A stretch of DNA of 42,682 nucleotides, from positions 1-42,682 of the forward strand of contig OMIO01000098.1 in NCBI GenBank assembly GCA_900299115.1. The letters are read 5' to 3'. The translations under genes were made by a program, and so were the position numbers. The notes beneath the pieces were generated by a model, which saw only the letters and a program-made list of their open reading frames with translations, searched no databases and was not told where the DNA came from. Shown here piece after piece: positions 37,349-42,682 of this stretch (the first letter of the stretch is position 1; every line of letters starts with the position of its first letter). This DNA is from Methylocystaceae bacterium (lineage in GTDB: Bacteria > Pseudomonadota > Alphaproteobacteria > Rhizobiales > Beijerinckiaceae).

Positions 37349-37570
37349 ATGCCGCTTTTTGACTATGCCTGCGCGGCTTGCGCGCATGAATTTGAGGCTC
37401 TGAGTCGTTTCGATGAGACGCCAGCCTGTCCTATTTGCGGCGCGGCGCAGGCGCAGCGTCAACTTGCTCATATTGCAAAACCCATTACAGAGAGCGACCC
37501 AGGGCTGAGCTGCCAGCGGACGGGCGGCGACGCCTGTCAGGGCTGTCCAGCTCTGGCGGGAGAATTTTGA
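37349..37570 (+). CDS. FmdB-type zinc ribbon protein
   Basis: A 73-residue protein with the FmdB/CxxC_CxxC_SSSS zinc-ribbon domain: MPLFDYACAACAHEFEAL, with C8 and C11, then ACPICG with C27 and C30. These four cysteines should hold one zinc ion. A further pair (C63, C66) near the C-terminus follows. The family was first noted beside formamidase genes and is called a putative regulatory protein, but its function is unknown. It stands alone, about 195 bases before infC and divergent from the acyl-CoA dehydrogenase gene. The ATG is preceded by a weak GAAGATG. Confidence 0.88.
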   Translation: MPLFDYACAACAHEFEALSRFDETPACPICGAAQAQRQLAHIAKPITESDPGLSCQRTGGDACQGCPALAGEF

Positions 37571-37644
37571 GCGCCATAATCACCCCTATGCGCCAGTTTT
37601 CATGGGGTGGATAAGAAAAATGCGGGTTTCTTCCCCTCAGGCAG

Positions 37645-37672
37645 TTGACTTGCGTCACGGGAGTGTGAATCT
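37645..37672 (+). promoter_or_regulatory. Weak candidate promoter for infC
   Basis: TTGACT (37645-37650) is a good -35 hexamer. The best -10 at 16 bases distance is GAATCT (37667-37672), a poor match. It lies about 95 bases before the infC start and just ahead of two hairpins. Confidence 0.25.
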
Positions 37673-37681
37673 CCCCAAAAT

Positions 37682-37732
37682 CCGCCAGCGGTTCTTGCTG
37701 GCGGGGAAAGACGCAGCCGGCGCTTTGGCTGC
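37682..37732 (+). promoter_or_regulatory. infC leader with two consecutive hairpins
   Basis: A perfect eight-base-pair hairpin, CCGCCAGC (37682-37689) with GCTGGCGG (37697-37704), is followed by GCAGCC (37713-37718) with GGCTGC (37727-37732). Neither is followed by a T run, so they look like leader structures rather than terminators. They end 33 bases before the infC start codon. Confidence 0.45.
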
Positions 37733-37752
37733 TCATCAGAGCGTTTATCAAA

Positions 37753-37768
37753 AAGGAGATGTTCCATT
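37753..37768 (+). promoter_or_regulatory. infC: Ribosome-binding site and ATT start codon of infC
   Basis: AAGGAG (37753-37758) is seven bases before an in-frame ATT (37766-37768). Starting there adds M-R-R-P before the first ATG, matching the usual MRRP N-terminus of rhizobial IF-3. Rare starts at infC are the basis of IF-3 autoregulation in E. coli. Confidence 0.8.
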
Positions 37769-38305
37769 CGCCGACCTATGAAGACCGCTGCGGCCCCATT
37801 GAAAGAGGGACCGCGCATCAACCGAGACATTCGCGCCCGTGATGTGCAGCTAATTGACGCCGAGGGCAAAAATCATGGCGCTATCCCAATTCAGGACGCG
37901 CTGACCATGGCGGAGGAGGCAGGATTAGATCTCGTTGAGATCGCTCCAAACGCTGAGCCCCCAGTGTGCAAGATCCTTGACTACGGACGTTTTCGCTTCG
38001 CCGAGCAAAAGAAGGCGGCGGAAGCGCGCAAAAAACAGAAAGTCGTTGAGGTCAAAGAAATTAAATTGCGGCCTGGCATCGACGATCATGACTATGACGT
38101 TAAAATGCGCGCCGTGCGACGCTTCTTTGAAGAAGGCGATAAGGTTAAAGTGACGCTGCGTTTTCGCGGCCGCGAAATCGCGCACCAAGATCTTGGCTTT
38201 CGGCTTCTGACCCGTGTGAAGGCAGAGACAGAAAAGCTAGCTAAAGTTGAGCTGGAGCCATCAATGGAAGGTCGCCAGATGGTTATGGTTCTTGCGCCGC
38301 GTTGA
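37766..38305 (+). CDS. infC: Translation initiation factor IF-3
   Basis: Binds the 30S subunit, prevents premature 50S joining and checks start-codon pairing. Both domains are clear: the N-terminal [21 protein letters not shown] with [16 protein letters not shown], the lysine-rich linker [13 protein letters not shown], and the C-terminal [16 protein letters not shown] to the end. I place the start at ATT 37766 rather than the ATG at 37778. The ATT has AAGGAG at ideal distance, while the ATG is 19 bases from it, and the extended N-terminus [10 protein letters not shown] matches relatives. The protein is then 179 residues. rpmI and rplT, which follow infC in many bacteria, are not present; the next gene encodes a secreted protein. 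Confidence 0.96.
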   Translation: MRRPMKTAAAPLKEGPRINRDIRARDVQLIDAEGKNHGAIPIQDALTMAEEAGLDLVEIAPNAEPPVCKILDYGRFRFAEQKKAAEARKKQKVVEVKEIKLRPGIDDHDYDVKMRAVRRFFEEGDKVKVTLRFRGREIAHQDLGFRLLTRVKAETEKLAKVELEPSMEGRQMVMVLAPR

Positions 38306-39249
38306 GCCAGCTTTCCTTCTTTCGCTCTCTTGCCACAGCTTTGCTTGAAAGAGCGCCCCCAATTAGCGAGCATGGTCGGCAGCAAAAGCTTGAGACGTTT
38401 TGGCGTTATCTCAAGCCGGCTGCAGCGCTTGGGGTTGTTTTTTTCTTCATCTCGATCGAGGCGCGCGCGCAATTAGCTTTGCCTGGCGCTGTTGCGCCAA
38501 CGCCAGCAGGCGTCAATGCGACGTCAGGAAGAAAAAGCGCCAGCGGCGGTGAAGCGCATTTGCGTCCTGTTATGCTAAAGGCTCCGGCCGAAGACACGAT
38601 TATTGGCAAAACTCTTAAGCGCGATGGGTTTGGAAGCGAAATTGAATTTTCGCGTAATGGCGCTGATTTAGAGATAAAGCGCTTAATTTTTATTGGCGAT
38701 CGACTATCGCGTTCAGGCGAACAGTGTCGCGTTGAGGTCTCTGGCGCGTCTATTAAGCTTGCTGCAAAAGATGGTCTGACAGGACTAAAGCGTTATCAAA
38801 TTGATGCGCCAGCGTGTGCATTTAGCCTTGATGTCTTAGATGGCGCAGTGCTTGTTTCTAATGAGGGCAAGGCTTGCGAGCTGAAATCGTCGGATTGTCG
38901 AGCAGACCCCGCTGGACTTTGGGGTATGACAGAGGGCGAGTTTGATCCGAAAAAGGCCGCAGATATGCTTGCAGCGCGCGCTGACGTTGAAAAGACAATG
39001 CGCGGTAATTTTCGGGCTCTTTATGATCGCAATAAAAAAGAAAAAGAGCTTCGAAATTCAATTGTTCGAGAGCAGGCAGGTTTTTCATCAAGGCGTGAGG
39101 AGATTTGTCGATCTTACGCAAAGGAATCTGAATTTGGATACTGCGCTTTAAGATTAACGGAAGCGCGCGCAATCCTGCTCGGAGCGCAATTTGCCGCTGG
39201 ATCAAAAGCGACAGAGCCAAATAAAGGCGCTCCTGGATCAACCCGCTAA
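38302..39249 (+). CDS. Secreted or membrane-anchored protein of unknown function
   Basis: I do not recognise a functional family, although similar hypothetical proteins with an ADPxGLWG motif occur in Hyphomicrobiales. There is no early in-frame ATG or GTG. The listed start is the TTG that overlaps the infC stop (TTGA), giving 315 residues; a TTG at 38341 is the alternative. After a polar N-terminus comes one hydrophobic segment (about 38-52) ending EARAQ, a plausible signal-peptidase site. The rest has six cysteines (142, 172, 192, 199, 269, 281), which could form three disulfides in the periplasm. The [19 protein letters not shown] region (187-208) is the most distinctive part. A Lys/Arg/Glu-rich helix follows at 225-270. 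Confidence 0.75.
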   Translation: MSQLSFFRSLATALLERAPPISEHGRQQKLETFWRYLKPAAALGVVFFFISIEARAQLALPGAVAPTPAGVNATSGRKSASGGEAHLRPVMLKAPAEDTIIGKTLKRDGFGSEIEFSRNGADLEIKRLIFIGDRLSRSGEQCRVEVSGASIKLAAKDGLTGLKRYQIDAPACAFSLDVLDGAVLVSNEGKACELKSSDCRADPAGLWGMTEGEFDPKKAADMLAARADVEKTMRGNFRALYDRNKKEKELRNSIVREQAGFSSRREEICRSYAKESEFGYCALRLTEARAILLGAQFAAGSKATEPNKGAPGSTR

Positions 39250-39316
39250 ATCCTTCGTAGGGGCGAGGTTGCGCCAAACTATTTTTCTCTAATTTCTATA
39301 GTTCATAAAAAAATTT

Positions 39317-40153
39317 TTAAGTATTTTTACGCATTAACATGCCGCGAGCAGGATCATAGGCTATAAGCGCAGCGATCAGAAAAACAGCGGTGTAAGCGCT
39401 TACGGCGGCGCAAGAGATCCAATCAAATTTTTGATAGAAAGAAAAGCGGATCAGCTCAACGGCGTGTGTGAAGGGATTAAGGGCGCAAGCGTAATAAAGG
39501 TAAGGGCTCGATTCTTTTACGCGCCAAAGAGGATAAAGCGCGGAAGAGGCAAAAAACATAGGAAAAATTACGAAATTCATCACGCCAGCAAAATTTTCAA
39601 GCTGTTTAATCAAAGATGAGAGGACCATGCCAAGCGCCCCAAGCATGAGTCCGCAGAGAGCCAGGGCAGGTAAGACGGTCACATAGCCCCATAAGCTCGG
39701 CGGTTCAATTTCCCAAAAATACGCAATGAGTAAATAGGCATAGACTTGTAAGATAGAAACAAAAACGCCTGCAAAGAGTTTAGAGCTGAGCAAAAACCAT
39801 CGTGGAAAGGGAGAAATCAGCAGCGTGCGCATACTGCCCATTTCTCTGTCATAAACCATGGACAAGGAAGATTGCATGCCGTTGAAGAGCTGGATCATCG
39901 CCATCAATCCCGGCGTGATATAAACCTCATATAATATATAGGTGTCATAGGGGGGGATAATTGAAATCCCCAGCACTTGACGAAATCCAGCGGCAAAGAT
40001 GAAGAGCCAAACGAGTGGGCGCACAAGCGCAGAAATAAAGCGCTCGCGTTGATGTAAAAATCTAAGTCCCTCCCGCCAGACAATGCCCCAGAGACAAATC
40101 AAATATTGCCGAAGAGCAAGAGGTTTAATGCGGTCTTGCGCAGTCAAGCTCAT
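39317..40153 (-). CDS. ABC-2 type permease, PQQ-dependent alcohol-catabolism-associated
   Basis: Six-helix integral membrane subunit of 278 residues with the ABC-2 fold used by exporters. The YEVYITPGLMAMIQLFNGMQSS region contains the conserved cytoplasmic stretch, and YDREMGSMRTLLISP is the coupling-helix segment that contacts the ATPase. It corresponds to the permease of the ABC system found beside PQQ-dependent alcohol dehydrogenase genes (PedC-like in Pseudomonas). The start overlaps the ATPase stop by four bases. The transported substrate is not known. It is the last gene of the cassette and converges with the secreted-protein gene. Confidence 0.87.
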   Translation of the reverse strand: MSLTAQDRIKPLALRQYLICLWGIVWREGLRFLHQRERFISALVRPLVWLFIFAAGFRQVLGISIIPPYDTYILYEVYITPGLMAMIQLFNGMQSSLSMVYDREMGSMRTLLISPFPRWFLLSSKLFAGVFVSILQVYAYLLIAYFWEIEPPSLWGYVTVLPALALCGLMLGALGMVLSSLIKQLENFAGVMNFVIFPMFFASSALYPLWRVKESSPYLYYACALNPFTHAVELIRFSFYQKFDWISCAAVSAYTAVFLIAALIAYDPARGMLMRKNT

Positions 40154-40908
40154 ATTAAAGGCCTTTCGGCGTGATTTCCTGTGATTAAGGCGAATGCTTC
40201 GCTAATTGTAGCGGCTCCAGAATTTTTAATAATATGATCTGCGCGTCCTGTTGCGAGTATTTTTCCTTGATGAAGAATAATCACTTCGTCATCATGATCG
40301 ATCTCATCAATCAAATGCGTTGTCCAAAGAACGCTTAAGTTTTGCTCTTTCACAAGGCTGCGCACTTGCGCAATAAGGTCTGCGCGCGCCTTGATGTCTA
40401 AACCTACTGTAGGTTCATCGAGTAGGAGCAAATGTGGCGCATGCATCAAGGCGCGTAGAATTTCAACACGTCGCATTTGTCCGCCAGAAAGCGTGCGCGC
40501 TTTATCCTGTGCGCGTCCTGATAGGCCTGCGCGCTCCAGCGCAGCAAGACCTAAGGCGCGGGCTTTCTTGGGCTCAATGCCATGTAAAGCGGCGTGATAG
40601 AGTAGGTTTTGTATCAGACTGAGTTCAAGGTCTAAGGTGCGTGATTGAAAGACGACGCCTAGCTGACGTAACGCAGCGCTGGGGTGGCGAATAATATTAA
40701 GGCCAAAAATATTTATTTCGCCCTGTTGAGCAGCATAAAGACGCGTAATGAGGGAAAAAAGCGTTGTCTTACCAGCGCCATTTAACCCCAGTAAGACAGT
40801 AAATCGGCCTTGTGGCGTGGAAAATGTAACATCGTCAAGCGCTTTGCGCGCGCCATAGGCGTGGGTGAGGTTGGTTACGCAAAGGGCTGGAGTAGGTAGC
40901 GCGTTCAT
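40150..40908 (-). CDS. ABC transporter ATP-binding protein, PQQ-associated system
   Basis: A 252-residue ATPase that energises the neighbouring ABC-2 permease. Walker A is GLNGAGKTT (41-49), the signature LSGGQMRR starts at 140, Walker B is LLLLDEPT (160-167), followed by the D-loop GLD, and the switch histidine is H198 (TTHLIDE). The sequence is of the drug/antibiotic exporter type (NodI/CcmA-like), in keeping with the permease. It overlaps both neighbours by four bases, so the four genes are translated as a unit. Confidence 0.93.
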   Translation of the reverse strand: MNALPTPALCVTNLTHAYGARKALDDVTFSTPQGRFTVLLGLNGAGKTTLFSLITRLYAAQQGEINIFGLNIIRHPSAALRQLGVVFQSRTLDLELSLIQNLLYHAALHGIEPKKARALGLAALERAGLSGRAQDKARTLSGGQMRRVEILRALMHAPHLLLLDEPTVGLDIKARADLIAQVRSLVKEQNLSVLWTTHLIDEIDHDDEVIILHQGKILATGRADHIIKNSGAATISEAFALITGNHAERPLI

Positions 40909-41873
40909 TGCGGCGCCACGACAACGCCCCAGGGAAATGCTCCAACAGGGATAGATTTAATAACTTTAAGATTGGCGACGTCTATCACAGAAACGTCATT
41001 CGATACGCCATTTGCAGTGAGCAGATATTTTTCATCGGGCGTAAAGGCTAAATGCCATACGCGTTGACCAACGAGGAGATATTTCTCAACCTCTTTTGTC
41101 TGCGCGTTAATTACAGCGACGCGGTTTGCGGGACCAAGCGCAACAAAGGCGTGAGCGCCGTCGCGCGTAATCGAGACGCCTATTGGCTGAATGGCCTCCT
41201 TTGACAGGCCTGGGATGTCAAAGGAGATTTTTTGTTTGATCGTTTTTTTTTCAGGATCAATGACGCTAACTGTGCCGCCAACTTCTGAAGAAACCCAAAG
41301 CTCTGATCCATCATGTTTAAAAGTTGCAAATCTTGGACGGTTGTCTACGAGAATATTGGCAATAATTGTTTTTGTTTTTGTATCTATAATATGCGCCATA
41401 TTTGTTGTTTCGGACGTATTAACAAGTAATTTTCCATCAGGGCTAATCGCCATGCCCTCTGGCTCTACGCCAACTGGAATATCGCCGATTTGATCTTTGC
41501 GTTTAATGTCAATCAGCGTGACCAAATTATCGTTTTCATTGGAGACATAGATTGTTTCGCCATCTGGACTAAGCGTTAATAATTCTGGGTCAGGTCCCGA
41601 GGGCAGCTTGCCGATGATTTTTTGAGCCTTGGCGTCGAGCACTTGAATCGCATCATCATCGCCGGCGCAAATATAGAGTTCTGATCCATCCTTATTTAAT
41701 TCGACGCCGCGCGGCCGCCTGCCAACTTTAATAGTCGCGACGACATCGAGTTTATCGGTGTCTATAATGGAGATTGTGTTGCCTTTTTCATTGCTCACAT
41801 AAGCAAGATAGGCTGTAGCTGGAGAGGCGAAGGTTAAGGCTACAAAAATTAAAATTAGAAGCAATTTGTTCAT
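40905..41873 (-). CDS. Periplasmic YVTN-repeat beta-propeller protein, PQQ-catabolism-associated
   Basis: A 322-residue secreted protein. Residues 1-21 are a signal peptide ending in PATAY. The remainder is built from about seven YVTN-type repeats, each with a pattern like AYVSNEKGNTISIIDTD, a VGRRPRGVELNKDGSELY turn, and so on. These form a beta propeller similar to the one in quinoprotein-associated proteins. It belongs to the propeller type found in ABC cassettes near PQQ-dependent dehydrogenases. No catalytic residues or heme motif are seen. It may bind a cofactor, substrate or dehydrogenase in the periplasm; that is inference. It overlaps both neighbours by four bases. Confidence 0.9.
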   Translation of the reverse strand: MNKLLLILIFVALTFASPATAYLAYVSNEKGNTISIIDTDKLDVVATIKVGRRPRGVELNKDGSELYICAGDDDAIQVLDAKAQKIIGKLPSGPDPELLTLSPDGETIYVSNENDNLVTLIDIKRKDQIGDIPVGVEPEGMAISPDGKLLVNTSETTNMAHIIDTKTKTIIANILVDNRPRFATFKHDGSELWVSSEVGGTVSVIDPEKKTIKQKISFDIPGLSKEAIQPIGVSITRDGAHAFVALGPANRVAVINAQTKEVEKYLLVGQRVWHLAFTPDEKYLLTANGVSNDVSVIDVANLKVIKSIPVGAFPWGVVVAPQ

Positions 41874-42682
41874 TTTAGCCTACATTTGGTTTCGGGCTGA
41901 TCATAGCCGAGCGTGTCGAGTTCGCTGGTTTGATGAAGAAACCCCTCTTGCGGCGAGACAGATATAGTCATGCGTCCATCAGAAAGAAGAATGGGTTGGC
42001 GTAACTGCTGGTTCCAAGATCTAATCGTTAAACGGACGCCTTTGAACGCCGCAATTGAGAAATCTTTACCCAAAATATAGTTCAGCAAATCTGCCGGTCG
42101 ATTTGATTGCGTTCGCACCGCCGCCTCGCCGATCACGCGCATTGCAAGCCAAGCGGCGTTATCCCTTGAATTCATTGTCCGATGGTAATTTGTTATAAAT
42201 CTATTTTGTAGTTGATGGGCCCCCCATTGTTCATGAGCGGCGTCCCAATTGGTTGGATATAAGCCAGCTGAGCCGACAACAAGCTTTGGCTCCCACGTAT
42301 GGTAAGGTAAATAAGCGGCAAAGACATTGTTTTCATCAAGCGCAAGTAAGACATCATAGCCTGCGGCATTTTGAGTAAGCGTCGGCATTTGTCGTTGCGT
42401 TTGGACGGATCCTGAGTCGCTTCGGCGCCCACCGCCTGTGTCTTCGTAGAGTCTTTCTTCAATAATTTTTGCGCCAAATTTCTTAGCGGCCCGGCGATAG
42501 GCTTGCGCGAGCAAGTCATCTTCCGGATGTGAGCCCTTGATCAGGAGCCAGCGTCGCCATTGTTTCCAGATAAGATATTGCGCTAGTCCATCTGCAAGCA
42601 TTGCGCGATCGGGCGCAATATGAATGATATTCGCTCGACAATCTTCTTCGCGCAAACTCACATCGGACGCAGAGATATTGAA
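41870..42682 (-). CDS. ABC substrate-binding protein, PQQ-associated (5' end outside the window)
   Basis: The reading frame is open to the right edge, so the N-terminus with its signal peptide is missing; 270 residues are visible. It starts with FNISASDVSLREEDCRANIIHIAP and continues with AQYLIWKQWRRWLLIKG, typical of the branched-chain amino-acid type (type I periplasmic-binding fold) proteins that belong to the PQQ-dependent alcohol dehydrogenase ABC system. The GTG within this frame at 42661 is not the true start. The stop overlaps the propeller start by four bases. Its ligand is unknown. Confidence 0.87.
   Translation of the reverse strand, partial: FNISASDVSLREEDCRANIIHIAPDRAMLADGLAQYLIWKQWRRWLLIKGSHPEDDLLAQAYRRAAKKFGAKIIEERLYEDTGGGRRSDSGSVQTQRQMPTLTQNAAGYDVLLALDENNVFAAYLPYHTWEPKLVVGSAGLYPTNWDAAHEQWGAHQLQNRFITNYHRTMNSRDNAAWLAMRVIGEAAVRTQSNRPADLLNYILGKDFSIAAFKGVRLTIRSWNQQLRQPILLSDGRMTISVSPQEGFLHQTSELDTLGYDQPETKCRLK

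Noticed and set aside
37606-37614. DnaA-box-like site GGTGGATAA (one mismatch)
   Set aside because: It is single, lies between fmdB-type gene and infC, and no second box or AT-rich melting region is near it.
39261-39290. GGCG/CGCC mini-hairpin followed by a T-rich stretch after the secreted-protein gene
   Set aside because: A four-pair stem with a gap before the T run is too weak to call a terminator.

Overview
This window looks like chromosomal core DNA of an alphaproteobacterium in the order Hyphomicrobiales (Rhizobiales). Supporting evidence seen here: the order enoyl-CoA hydratase, rpsT, dnaA; the run yajC-secD-secF followed by Mth938-like and squalene-synthase-like genes; a RegB/RegA (PrrB/PrrA, ActS/ActR) redox pair; a double-length dCTP deaminase; and an IF-3 with the rhizobial RRP N-terminus. 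At the right edge is the ABC transporter and YVTN beta-propeller cassette that accompanies PQQ-dependent alcohol oxidation, which suggests a methylotroph or methanotroph relative (Beijerinckiaceae/Methylocystaceae side). Base composition looks near 50% GC by eye, low for that group. The family-level placement is inference. I recognised no tRNA, rRNA, insertion sequence, prophage or CRISPR array.

Layout. 0-10.8 kb, all minus strand: recF, gyrB, a small 2Fe-2S ferredoxin, hemW, a lysine-2,3-aminomutase-like radical SAM gene, a large MscS-type channel and gltX. 10.9-16.9 kb, plus strand: coaBC-dut overlapping by ATGA, an Rrf2 regulator, an enoyl-CoA hydratase, rpsT with a clear promoter and terminator, about 880 bases without a recognised gene, then dnaA. 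16.9-27.5 kb, minus strand: metZ, apaG-argE, yajC-secD-secF-Mth938-squalene/phytoene-synthase-like, regB, regA, and an orphan polyamine-binding protein. 27.8-35.5 kb, plus strand: dcd, sbcD-sbcC, glpD. 35.4-37.2 kb, minus strand: an acyl-CoA dehydrogenase whose 3' end overlaps that of glpD. 37.3-39.2 kb, plus strand: an FmdB-type zinc ribbon protein, infC with an ATT start, and a secreted protein of unknown function. 39.3 kb to the end, minus strand: ABC permease, ABC ATPase, beta-propeller and a truncated substrate-binding protein, each pair overlapping by four bases.

How the genes work together. DNA replication and repair (dnaA, gyrB, recF, sbcCD) sits with two routes to dUMP (dut, dcd). 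The secDF run is translationally coupled to homologues of mitochondrial complex I assembly factors NDUFAF3 and NDUFAF6 and is followed by a redox two-component system, so membrane insertion, respiratory-complex assembly and redox sensing lie together. The usual dnaA-dnaN-recF-gyrB cluster is broken: recF and gyrB lie upstream on the other strand and dnaN is absent from the window. The least understood parts are the PQQ-associated ABC/propeller cassette, the long region upstream of dnaA with a candidate 42-residue membrane peptide, and the secreted protein after infC.
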